Source of the DNA: Kiloniellales bacterium
GTDB lineage: Bacteria > Pseudomonadota > Alphaproteobacteria > Kiloniellales > JAKSDN01
Assembly (NCBI GenBank): GCA_022360075.1
Contig: JAKSDN010000071.1
Coordinates: 1-19,497 of the forward strand
Reading direction: 5' to 3'
DNA: 19,497 nucleotides
A model generated the notes under the pieces. It was not told the origin of the DNA. It did no database searches and saw only the letters and a list, made by a program, of their open reading frames with translations. A program made the translations under genes and the position numbers. This document shows positions 7,933-14,781 of the stretch, in pieces (within the stretch, counting starts at the first letter, position 1; each line of letters starts with the position of its first letter).

Positions 7933-8358
7933 CAATTCCTCCCAGCATCACGTTTTCCCTCCAGGCCAAGCCATTTCCGGCCGCCGGCCGCCCTTTCCGA
8001 ATCCCTTGGCGGCTGCATTCGACCCTCGGCAAGGCGCTAGCCTGTGCCGGCCCGACCCGGGGTGTCAATAACGAAGGCTATTCGCTGTTACGTCGCGATG
8101 GTTGCATCCAGCCCCTAGAGCGCGGATTTCACGGCGGAATCGCCAAAGCTTCGCCCAGGCCAGCCGCGGCTCACGGCACGGCGATGACCGAAGAAAATTC
8201 TCGGCCGAGCACGATTCTGCTTCCCTTCGCGGGTTGAAAACGCAGGATGACGGGCGTGGCTTCGAGGTAATCGGATCCGATCGGGGACCATCATCCTACG
8301 CGCCAGGGTAGCGACGAGCCGGCGCTGGCGGAGCGGACGATGACAAGGGCAAAGACGA
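7933..8358. other. Intergenic region between divergent dctP and tetR
   Basis: This 426-nt stretch holds the dctP ribosome site (GGAGG at 7938-7942, minus strand) and palindromic site B (8062-8094). The roughly 260 nt between site B and the tetR start show no repeat, RNA gene or coding frame I can support. The short open frames here lack ribosome sites and resemble no known family. A tetR promoter must lie here, but I cannot name its elements. Confidence 0.6.
8062..8094. promoter_or_regulatory. Palindromic operator-like site B (dctP/tetR divergent region)
   Basis: The arms GTGTCAATAACGAAG and ATTCGCTGTTACGTC flank the centre GCT. The left half contains TGTCAATAACGAA (8063-8075), which recurs exactly, inverted, in site C at 9028-9040. 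The right arm is a degraded copy. On the minus strand the site places TTGACA upstream of dctP. The site lies between the TRAP operon and tetR, so it could mediate both target control and autoregulation. Confidence 0.68.
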
Positions 8359-8973
8359 ATGATGGCGCAGGTCAAGAAGCAGGAAGTCGAGAACGCGATC
8401 CTCGATGCCGCCTACGGACTGTTCCGCGAAAAGGGCTACAACAGCACGTCGGTGGCGGAGATCGCCCAGGCGGCTGGGGTCTCGCCCTCGAACATCTACG
8501 TCTATTTTTGCTCGAAGCTGGAGATCCTCTACGCCATCTACGACCCTTGGCTGCGCGAGAGGCTGACGGCGCTCGAGCGTGAGCTGGAAGCCATCGGCGA
8601 GCCCGAGGAGCGGTTGCGCCACGTCTTCCGCACGCTCTGGCACAGCATCCCGGCTGAGAACAACGGCTTCGCCAACAACCTGATGCAGGCGCTGTCGAGC
8701 GCCTCCAACGACGAGGGCTACAGCCGCGAGCTCCTGCTCTGGGCGGAGAACCGCATCTCGGCCATGATCCGCAGCTCCCTGCCGAGCAAGCGCCGGCAGC
8801 TCGCCGATGAGTCGCTTCTGGCCCATGTGATCTTCATGGCCTTCGACGGATTCGTGATGAACCACGGGTTCCACGGGCCGTCGCGGCGCATCGAAGCGAT
8901 CATCGAGTTGATGGTCTCGCTCCTTCTGGGAAAGCTGCCAGCCGGCACGGCCAGTCCCAAGTCCGTAGGCTGA
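8359..8973 (+). CDS. TetR/AcrR-family transcriptional regulator
   Basis: This 204-residue protein has a classic TetR DNA-binding domain at about residues 5-55. AILDAAYGLFREKGYNSTSV leads into the helix-turn-helix EIAQAAGVSPSNIYVYF and then SKLEILYAI. The C-terminal ligand-binding and dimerisation domain (about 60-204) is not assignable to a known ligand class. Two adjacent ATG codons (8359 and 8362) are possible starts and differ by one residue. The gene lies between the divergent TRAP operon and the co-oriented dioxygenase, with palindromic sites on both sides (B and C). It is therefore the best local candidate for the protein that recognises sites A-E, probably as a repressor released by a pathway metabolite. 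That role is inferred. Known nicotinate degraders also use a TetR-type regulator, NicS, but I cannot claim orthology. Confidence 0.92.
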   Translation: MMAQVKKQEVENAILDAAYGLFREKGYNSTSVAEIAQAAGVSPSNIYVYFCSKLEILYAIYDPWLRERLTALERELEAIGEPEERLRHVFRTLWHSIPAENNGFANNLMQALSSASNDEGYSRELLLWAENRISAMIRSSLPSKRRQLADESLLAHVIFMAFDGFVMNHGFHGPSRRIEAIIELMVSLLLGKLPAGTASPKSVG

Positions 8974-9008
8974 CAAACGGCATTGCGGCCATGCCAGCCG
9001 TGCCGCGC

Positions 9009-9041
9009 GCGGGAATAATGATGGCAATTCGTTATTGACAG
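9009..9041. promoter_or_regulatory. Palindromic operator-like site C (nicX promoter region)
   Basis: The right arm ATTCGTTATTGACAG (9027-9041) is a near-consensus half-site, with TTCGTTATTGACA being the exact reverse complement of the half-site in B. The left arm contains GGGAATAATGA (9011-9021), found exactly again in site D at 17943-17953. The centre is GCA and lies about 100 nt upstream of the dioxygenase start. TTGACA at 9035-9040 could be a -35 element for the plus strand, but no clear -10 follows. Confidence 0.7.
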
Positions 9042-9114
9042 CGCGCTTGGTCAAGTCGTTTCATGGCGGTGAAATGATCGGCGTGCCTAGGACCGTGCCT
9101 GGATCAAGCGACAG

Positions 9115-9120
9115 AGGAGG
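9115..9120 (+). promoter_or_regulatory. Strong ribosome binding site deciding the GTG start of the dioxygenase gene
   Basis: AGGAGG lies 6 nt upstream of GTG at 9127. No ATG nearby in the frame has such a site, so the GTG start is chosen. Confidence 0.85.
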
Positions 9121-9126
9121 CGAGTT

Positions 9127-10209
9127 GTGATTCCCGCAGCGCTGCGCGTGCAGGAGGTCAATCCGCAAAAGCTGGCATTGCTCTACCGAAAGCAGTTCGA
9201 GCTGTGCCGCGTCCGCGATGGCGAGACGATCGCCTGCATCAGCGATCTCTCGACACGCCGCGAGTACATCCAAGCCGCCTTCGCCGCGGCCGAAGATCTG
9301 GGCGCCGACATCTACGAGATGTGCGTGAACTCCATCCCCTCCTGGACCAAGGTGGGCGTGCCGACGGTGGGCAAGTGCAAAGGCACGCTCGACGCCGCCA
9401 AGGCGGCCGACATCATCGTCGTCTTCCACGTGCCGCTGTTCACGAGCTGGCTGAAAGACGTGATGGGCGGCGGCACGCGCGTGCTGATGATCATCGACGC
9501 GCCCGACGACCTCGAGCAGCTCATGTCGCCGCCGGGCCTCAAGGAGGCGATGAAGTACGCCCACGAACGCTACGAGAAGACGAAGGAGGTGCGCGTGATC
9601 TCCGAGCACGGCACCGATCTCACCTGGAAGTGCGGCGAGTATCCGGTGATGACGCAGTGGGGCTATGCGGACGAGCCCGGCCATTTCGATCACTGGGGCG
9701 GCGGCCACATCCACACCTTCCCGAACGAGGGTAGCGCCAACGGCACCGTCGCCTTCGCGCCCGGCGACATCGTGATCCTGCCCTACTGCCGCTACGTCCA
9801 GGACGAGGTCCGCGTCGAGGTCCGCGACGGCTTCATCCGGGAGATCGAGGGCGGCCTCGACGCGAAGCTGATGCGCGACTGGCTCGAGGACAACAAGGAG
9901 AATCCGGACGACCTCGACCCCTACGCGATCTCGCATCTGGGCTGGGGCATGAACCCGCAGGCGCTGTGGTACTCCATCGCCCTGAACGGCGACGAGCCCG
10001 AGCGCAGCCGCGCCGCGGCACGGACCTTCCCCGGCAACTTCCTCTTCTCGACCGGGCCCAACACGCAGGGCGGCGGCAAGCGGACGACGCGGGGTCACTA
10101 CGACGTGCCGATGCGCGACTGCACGGTGATCCTGGACAACGACGTCATCATCGAGAAGGGCCGGATCGTCGACGAGCGCATGGTCGTCGAGCGTGTACGG
10201 ACCGTCTGA
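9127..10209 (+). CDS. nicX: NicX-type 2,5-dihydroxypyridine 5,6-dioxygenase homologue (M29-like fold)
   Basis: This 360-residue protein shares several blocks with NicX of Pseudomonas, as I recall that sequence: GYADEPGHFDHW (179-190), ISHLGWGMNPQALW (268-281), GNFLFSTGPNT (303-313) and GHYDVPMRDC (323-332). The probable Fe(II) ligands are His270, His324 and Asp326. Their spacing nearly matches His265, His318 and Asp320 of NicX. NicX opens 2,5-dihydroxypyridine to N-formylmaleamate with O2. The family is related to M29 aminopeptidases and unrelated to classical extradiol dioxygenases. The N-terminal region (1-60) looks less like NicX than the rest, so a related dihydroxypyridine may be the substrate. 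The gene follows tetR on the same strand and is followed after 24 nt by a CoxG-like gene. Site C lies in its promoter region. An annotation as leucyl aminopeptidase would be the likely misassignment. Confidence 0.85.
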   Translation: MIPAALRVQEVNPQKLALLYRKQFELCRVRDGETIACISDLSTRREYIQAAFAAAEDLGADIYEMCVNSIPSWTKVGVPTVGKCKGTLDAAKAADIIVVFHVPLFTSWLKDVMGGGTRVLMIIDAPDDLEQLMSPPGLKEAMKYAHERYEKTKEVRVISEHGTDLTWKCGEYPVMTQWGYADEPGHFDHWGGGHIHTFPNEGSANGTVAFAPGDIVILPYCRYVQDEVRVEVRDGFIREIEGGLDAKLMRDWLEDNKENPDDLDPYAISHLGWGMNPQALWYSIALNGDEPERSRAAARTFPGNFLFSTGPNTQGGGKRTTRGHYDVPMRDCTVILDNDVIIEKGRIVDERMVVERVRTV

Positions 10210-10233
10210 GTCGCGTTCCTCGCAGCAATCGCC

Positions 10234-10731
10234 ATGAAGATCGAGGACGGCTTCACCGTCGCTGCGCCGATCGAGCGTGTCTGGGCCTGCATCACGGACC
10301 CCGACATCGTCGCCCCTTGCGTGCCCGGCTGCCAGTCTGTCGAGGCGATCAGCCCGACCGCCTACAAGGCCCAAGTCCAAATCGCGGTCGGCCCCATCAA
10401 GGCGAAGTTCAATCTCGACGTCGAGCTGGTCGAGGAAAGCCCGCCGAACGAGCTCCGCTCGCGCACGCGCGGCGAGGAAGGCTCCCGGGCGAGCATCGTC
10501 AGCGCCGAGAACCTGCTCAGGCTTGCACCGGCCGAAGACGGCGGGACGGAGGTCACCTACAGCTCGGAGGTCTCGGTCGTCGGCCGGCTCGGCAAGTTCG
10601 GCTTGGGCGTGATGAAGAAGAAGGCGCAAACGCTCGGCCAGCAGTTTGCAGAGAATTTCCGTCAGAAAGTCGAGGAAGAGACGAACGGCGCTGACGAGGC
10701 GGCCGTTCACGTCGCCGATGCGGAACGCTGA
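10234..10731 (+). CDS. coxG: CoxG-like SRPBCC-domain protein (carbon monoxide dehydrogenase subunit G family)
   Basis: This 165-residue protein has the CoxG/SRPBCC pattern: MKIEDGFTVAAPIERVWACI at the start, DPDIVAPCVPGCQSVE at about 23-38, YKAQVQIAVGPIKAKF at about 44-59, and a final amphipathic region with GVMKKKAQTLGQQFAENF. An acidic tail of about 20 residues follows. CoxG proteins accompany molybdenum hydroxylases and are linked to enzyme maturation or membrane attachment; more recent work on actinobacterial CO dehydrogenase connects CoxG with quinone delivery. Here the gene is cotranscribed with the NicX homologue (24 nt gap) and lies about 7 kb from the molybdenum hydroxylase genes. 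This suggests that the two blocks form one pathway. The ribosome site is weak. Confidence 0.85.
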   Translation: MKIEDGFTVAAPIERVWACITDPDIVAPCVPGCQSVEAISPTAYKAQVQIAVGPIKAKFNLDVELVEESPPNELRSRTRGEEGSRASIVSAENLLRLAPAEDGGTEVTYSSEVSVVGRLGKFGLGVMKKKAQTLGQQFAENFRQKVEEETNGADEAAVHVADAER

Positions 10732-10802
10732 CGGGTCCGCTCCGGCGCCCATAGATCCATGACCATGGGCAATGACGGGTAGGGAAATCTAGGAACCAGG
10801 CG

Positions 10803-11630
10803 ATGCAGCCCGACGCCTATCCACCGCAAGAACCCTTCACGGAGATCGGCGCCAAGTACCACGCGGAGGTCATGCGGCGCGGAGCCGGAATCGCGGGCGA
10901 AGAGGTCGTCCATGGCAGCGATCCCTACCAGAGCCTCTGCGTCTTTCCCGCGCCGGCGCCCTCGGGCGAGGTCCTGGCCGTCATGCATGGCGGCGGCTGG
11001 ACCAACGGCTACAAGGAGTGGATGGCCTTCATGGCGCCGGCCTTCACGGCCGCCGGCATCACCTTCGTGAGCCTCGGCTATCGCCTCGCGCCCCGTCACG
11101 TCTTCCCCGCGGGCTTCGAGGATGCGCTCGACGGCGTTCGTTGGATCCACGAGAACATCGCGCGCTACGGCGGCGATCCGGGGCGGATCTTCGTCGGCGG
11201 CCATTCCGCCGGCGGTCACTACGCCGCCTTGATGGCCTTGCGCGACGACTGGCAGGCACCGCGAGGCCTGCCGGAAGATATCATCCGCGGCGCGCTGCCG
11301 ATCTCCGGCACCTACTGGTTCGGCGCCGATTCCGGCCTGTCGATGCGCCCGCGCTTCCTCGGACCGGAAGAAGCCGCCATGGAAGAACCGGCCTCGCCGA
11401 TGTCCTGGCTGCACAGGGGCGCGCCGTCCTTCCATATCGCTTACGGGTCCGAGGACTTCCCGCATCTCGTCCGACAGGCGGAGGCTTTCGATGCCAAGCT
11501 GCGGCATCATGGCGTCGACGTCGAGGTGCTGGTGCTCGAGGGCTGCAACCACCTCTCGGCCAGCTACGCCAGCGGCGACCCCGACGGGCCCTATGTCGCC
11601 GCGGCCGTTGCATGGATGCGAGGCCGCTGA
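10803..11630 (+). CDS. Alpha/beta hydrolase, kynurenine formamidase-like
   Basis: This 275-residue protein has an oxyanion-hole motif HGGGW at about 62-66, YRLAPRHVFPAGFEDAL at about 93-109, the nucleophile elbow GGHSAGGH with Ser135, probable acid Asp218 in GSEDF, and probable catalytic His250 in GCNHLS. The order and spacing match esterases of the kynurenine formamidase/hormone-sensitive lipase group, and GHSAGGHYAAL is especially like bacterial arylformamidases. The ATG at 10803 is preceded by AGGAACCAGG. The gene follows coxG by 71 nt on the same strand. If the NicX homologue makes an N-formyl amide, this enzyme could deformylate it, the job done by NicD (also an alpha/beta hydrolase) in the nicotinate pathway. 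That role is inferred; a general esterase or tryptophan-pathway arylformamidase is the alternative. Confidence 0.85.
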   Translation: MQPDAYPPQEPFTEIGAKYHAEVMRRGAGIAGEEVVHGSDPYQSLCVFPAPAPSGEVLAVMHGGGWTNGYKEWMAFMAPAFTAAGITFVSLGYRLAPRHVFPAGFEDALDGVRWIHENIARYGGDPGRIFVGGHSAGGHYAALMALRDDWQAPRGLPEDIIRGALPISGTYWFGADSGLSMRPRFLGPEEAAMEEPASPMSWLHRGAPSFHIAYGSEDFPHLVRQAEAFDAKLRHHGVDVEVLVLEGCNHLSASYASGDPDGPYVAAAVAWMRGR

Positions 11631-11682
11631 AGTCTTGCGGCTGTCTGACTGAGTGCGAACCTGCAAACGACGTCGGCTTTTC

Positions 11683-11820
11683 GGCGCTCCGCGCCAGCCC
11701 CCCTCCCGGCGCTACGCGCCGACCTCCCCCTCAAGGGGGGAGGCGAAATTAAAGCGGTATCGGTCGATTCCCTCCCCCCTTGAGGGGGAGGGTTAGGGTG
11801 GGGGGCGTCCGCGAAGCGGA
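11683..11820. repeat. Cluster of intergenic hairpins between convergent genes
   Basis: Five hairpins follow one another: GGCGC-TCC-GCGCC (11683-11695), GGCGC-TAC-GCGCC (11708-11720), CCTCCCCC with GGGGGAGG (11723-11742), CCCTCCCCC with GGGGGAGGG (11770-11792), and GTCCGC-GAA-GCGGAC (11806-11820). The third and fourth have inverted purine and pyrimidine arms of a kind seen in alphaproteobacterial intergenic repeats. The cluster lies between the convergent ends of the formamidase-like and aminotransferase genes and could stop transcription from both. No gene is visible. Confidence 0.75.
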
Positions 11821-11888
11821 CAAAAGAAATAAGCAACGTCTGAGAATTCGACGATCTCAAGCCAAGGAGCCGCCTTCCCCCTCCCCGC

Positions 11889-13070
11889 CTACATGAACGC
11901 CGGGCGAAGCCGCTCCATCGCCTCGCCCAAGCGTGCAGCATCGTTGCAGGTGCAGATGCGCAGGAAGTCCTCGTCGCCGAAGGCGAAGCCGGGCGCGAGC
12001 CCGACTCCGGTGCGCTCGAGGATGTCGCCGCAGGCCGCCCGCGAATCCGCCATGCCTTCGACCCGAAAGTAGACGTACATGGCCCCCTCGGGCCGCCACA
12101 GGCCTTTGACCTTCGGCAGATTCTCCAAGGCATCGCAAACGATATCCCGCCCCCGCCGGCAGCGCTCGACCACCGTCTCGACGAAGGGCTCGCCCTCATC
12201 GATCGCCGTCTTGCCGGCGTGCTGCAGAAAGGTTGCCACGCCGCTGGTGTTGTATTGCACGAGCATCGCGAGCGTATCCGCGCAGGAAGGCGGGTGCGTC
12301 AGCCAGCCCAGGCGCCAGCCGGTCATACACCAGGCCTTGGCGAAGCTGTTGGCGACCAGGACCAGGTCCTCCGGCTCCGCCAGGTCCAGCAGCGAGGGTG
12401 CCGCCGCGCGGCCGAAGTGGAAGCGGGTGTAGACCTCGTCCGCCAACACCCAGACGCCCCGCCGGCGGCAGATCTCCAGGATCGCCGCCATCGTATCGGC
12501 CGGCATGACCCAGCCGGTGGGGTTGCCGGGGGTGGCGAAGTAGACCGCCTTGGTGCGCCCGTCCATGGCGGCCTCGAGCGCTTCCGGGTCGACGACCCAG
12601 CCACGCTCGCCCAGGGTCATCCGCACGCTGCGCCGCGCGGCTCCCATGGTATGCAGCGCGCCGCCGATGTTGGGCCAGACCGGATCGATGGTGACGACAT
12701 TGTCGCCGGCATCCACGATCATCTGGATCGACAGCATGAGAGCGGCCATACCGCCGGGCGTCACGGTCACGCGCTCGGCCGCCACCGGCTTGGCGTACAG
12801 CCGCGACATGTAGGCGGCGAGCGTCTCGCGCAGCTCCGGGATACCGTTCTGATGGGTGTAGAAGGTATGGCCGGCCTTGAGGGCCGCATGGGCCGAGTCG
12901 TTGATGAAATCCGGCGTCGTCAGGTCGCCCTCGCCGAACCACAGCGCGATGATGTCCGACCGCCCGAAGCCCCGCTTGGCGATGTCGGCGATGTTCTGCA
13001 GCGGCAGATTGCGCATGCTCTCGCGCATGTGGTCGAAGCCGTGCCGGTCCGGTGCCAATAGCTCATTCAT
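11889..13070 (-). CDS. Class I/II pyridoxal-phosphate aminotransferase
   Basis: This 393-residue protein has the fold type I aminotransferase landmarks: the cofactor-phosphate region VTPGGMAAL at about 103-111, the PGNPTG loop with Asn184 (181-186), Asp211 and Tyr214 in ADEVY contacting the ring, the Schiff-base Lys245 in NSFAKAWCMTGWRLGW, and Arg371 in FLRICTC as the probable carboxylate-binding arginine. The length and the MTGWRLGW block fit the aspartate/aromatic group of class I enzymes. The ATG at 13070 lacks a good Shine-Dalgarno sequence. The gene is divergent from livG, with palindromic site E between them. It may process an amino acid linked to the transported substrate, or supply or remove nitrogen, but nothing in the sequence fixes the amino donor. 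Confidence 0.92.
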   Translation of the reverse strand: MNELLAPDRHGFDHMRESMRNLPLQNIADIAKRGFGRSDIIALWFGEGDLTTPDFINDSAHAALKAGHTFYTHQNGIPELRETLAAYMSRLYAKPVAAERVTVTPGGMAALMLSIQMIVDAGDNVVTIDPVWPNIGGALHTMGAARRSVRMTLGERGWVVDPEALEAAMDGRTKAVYFATPGNPTGWVMPADTMAAILEICRRRGVWVLADEVYTRFHFGRAAAPSLLDLAEPEDLVLVANSFAKAWCMTGWRLGWLTHPPSCADTLAMLVQYNTSGVATFLQHAGKTAIDEGEPFVETVVERCRRGRDIVCDALENLPKVKGLWRPEGAMYVYFRVEGMADSRAACGDILERTGVGLAPGFAFGDEDFLRICTCNDAARLGEAMERLRPAFM

Positions 13071-13158
13071 GGATGCGTATCGCTATGCTCTGAACGTCGT
13101 TGCGGGGCGGGTCGCTGGCCTTGCGGATGATGTTGCCCATCCACAAGCGGATCGGTCA

Positions 13159-13191
13159 AACCCAAAAACGAACGCTACTTTCTTTTGGACC
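13159..13191. promoter_or_regulatory. Palindromic operator-like site E (aminotransferase/livG divergent region)
   Basis: The arms AACCCAAAAACGAAC and ACTTTCTTTTGGACC flank the centre GCT. CCAAAA (13162-13167) pairs with TTTTGG (13183-13188). The core AACGAA-n-GCTA matches site B. The outer arm differs from the TGTCAAT consensus, so this is the weakest member of the set. It lies about 80 nt upstream of livG and 105 nt from the aminotransferase start. Confidence 0.5.
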
Positions 13192-13253
13192 TGCATTCGA
13201 TGTAAGCTTTGTGCGCAAAGGACTTGGATAAGTTCGGGACAGGGTGGCGCTCG

Positions 13254-14066
13254 GTGATCGAAGTTGAGGGCGTGGTGATGTCGTTCGGCGGCTTCACCGC
13301 CGTGAACGACTGCACGCTCAGCGTCGAGGCGGGCTCGATCACGGGCCTGATCGGGCCCAACGGCGCCGGCAAGACCACCCTGTTCAACATCATCGGCGGC
13401 GCCAGCGCGCCGACCCGCGGCGAGGTGCGGCTCAACGGTCGTAAGGTCACCGGGATGAAGCCGCACGCGCTGGTCGCGCTCGGCCTCGTGCGGACCTTTC
13501 AGATACCGAAGGAGTTCTCCAGCCTCACCGTTCTCGAGAACTTGATGGTGCCGCCGCCGGGCCAAAGCGGCGCGCGGCTCTGGGCGGCTTGGCTACGCCG
13601 TTCGGCGGTCGAGCGCGAGGAGGTCGCGCTGCGTGACCAGGCCGAGGAAGTGCTCGACTTCCTAGGGCTGTCGCACCTCGCCACGGAGCGTGCGGGCGCG
13701 CTCTCGGGCGGCCAGAAGAAGCTCCTCGAACTCGGCCGCGCGATGATGTCGGGGGCCAAGACGGTGCTGCTGGACGAGCCGGCCGCCGGCGTCAACCGCA
13801 CGCTCATGCGCGCGCTCTGCGAGCGGATCGCGACGCTGAGGGCCGAGCAAGGCTACACCTTCTTCCTGATCGAGCACGACATGAACGTCGTCGCCGAGCT
13901 TTGCGACACCGTCATCGTCATGGCGCACGGCCAGGTCCTCACCCAGGGCCCGCTGGCGGAGATCAGAAGCCGGCCGGAGGTCGTCGAGGCCTATCTCGGC
14001 ACCCGGCAGGCGGCGGCCCTCGGCGGGCAGGCGGTCGCGGCCCAAGGGGGCGCGCCCGCGGCATGA
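13254..14066 (+). CDS. livG: Branched-chain amino acid-type ABC transporter ATPase LivG
   Basis: This 270-residue ATPase has Walker A GPNGAGKT at 34-41, the Q-loop Gln83 in RTFQIPKEF, signature LSGGQKK at 150-156, Walker B VLLDEP at 171-176 and the switch His208 in IEHDM. The ILE-HDM ending and the insertion between Q-loop and signature are typical of LivG. The frame is open further upstream to a TTG at 13209, but GTG at 13254 starts at the conserved beginning (IEVEGVVMSFGG) and has AGGGTGG 6 nt in front. It is the first gene of a G-F-H-M operon and its TGA overlaps the ATG of livF. The substrate may be an amino acid or a different small acid or amide, since Liv-type systems are versatile. 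Confidence 0.93.
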   Translation: MIEVEGVVMSFGGFTAVNDCTLSVEAGSITGLIGPNGAGKTTLFNIIGGASAPTRGEVRLNGRKVTGMKPHALVALGLVRTFQIPKEFSSLTVLENLMVPPPGQSGARLWAAWLRRSAVEREEVALRDQAEEVLDFLGLSHLATERAGALSGGQKKLLELGRAMMSGAKTVLLDEPAAGVNRTLMRALCERIATLRAEQGYTFFLIEHDMNVVAELCDTVIVMAHGQVLTQGPLAEIRSRPEVVEAYLGTRQAAALGGQAVAAQGGAPAA

Positions 14067-14767
14067 GCCTGCTCTCGGCGATGGACCTGCACGGCGGCTA
14101 CGGCGGCGATGACGTGCTGCGCGGCGTCTCGCTGCGGGTCGACGATAACGAGATCGTGGTGATCGTCGGCCCCAACGGGGCCGGCAAGTCGACCGCCATG
14201 AAGGCCCTGTTCGGCTTCGTGCGCCTGCGCCGCGGCACGGTGTCCTTCGGCGGAAGCGACATCACCAACCTGCCGCCGGAGGAGATCTCGGCCCTCGGCC
14301 TCGGCTACGTGCCGCAGGAGCGCAACGTCTTTCCGAACCTCACCATCGAAGAGAACCTGGAGATGGGCGTGATCCGCCGGCCCGCCGGCAAGCGGCAGGC
14401 GATGGATCGCGTCTTCACGCTGTTTCCGCCGCTCGCGGAGCGCCGCAAGGCCATGGCCGGCGTCCTGTCGGGCGGACAGCGCCAGATGCTGGCGATCGGG
14501 CGGGCGCTCATGATCCAGCCCAAGCTGTTGATGCTGGACGAGCCGACGGCCGGCCTGTCGCCGCTCTTCATCGATCAGATGTTCGAGCAGGTCGGCGCCA
14601 TTCACCGCGCCGGCGTCAGTATCCTGATGGTCGAGCAGAACGCCCGCCAGGCCTTGGAGATCGCGACGCGCGGCTACGTTCTCGTCGGCGGCGCGGACCG
14701 CTACGAGGGACCGGGACCGGCACTGCTGGCCGACCGCGAGGTCGTCCAGTCGTTCCTGGGCGGATAG
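14063..14767 (+). CDS. livF: Branched-chain amino acid-type ABC transporter ATPase LivF
   Basis: This 234-residue ATPase has Walker A GPNGAGKS at 36-43, Gln85 in GYVPQERNVFPNLT, signature LSGGQRQ at 135-141 and Walker B LLMLDEP at 155-161, followed by TAGLSP. VEQN at 190-193 replaces the switch histidine, which is the known LivF hallmark. The frame extends upstream to 13901, but that would overlap livG heavily; ATG at 14063 overlaps the livG stop as ATGA and gives the normal length and the normal MSLLSAMDLHGGYG opening. It forms the ATPase pair with LivG. Confidence 0.95.
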   Translation: MSLLSAMDLHGGYGGDDVLRGVSLRVDDNEIVVIVGPNGAGKSTAMKALFGFVRLRRGTVSFGGSDITNLPPEEISALGLGYVPQERNVFPNLTIEENLEMGVIRRPAGKRQAMDRVFTLFPPLAERRKAMAGVLSGGQRQMLAIGRALMIQPKLLMLDEPTAGLSPLFIDQMFEQVGAIHRAGVSILMVEQNARQALEIATRGYVLVGGADRYEGPGPALLADREVVQSFLGG

Positions 14768-14781
14768 AGGCTGCCCCGGCG

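Noticed and set aside
8102..8311. Small open frame of 69 codons upstream of tetR
   Set aside because: No ribosome site, no resemblance to a family, and its length is expected by chance in GC-rich DNA.
9061..10752. Minus-strand open frame of 563 codons antisense to nicX and coxG
   Set aside because: Low-complexity composition and no ribosome site. The plus strand holds two proteins with recognisable family motifs and a strong AGGAGG.
13209..13253. Upstream TTG start for livG
   Set aside because: The extra 15 residues precede the conserved start of the domain, and GTG at 13254 has a better ribosome site and gives the usual length.
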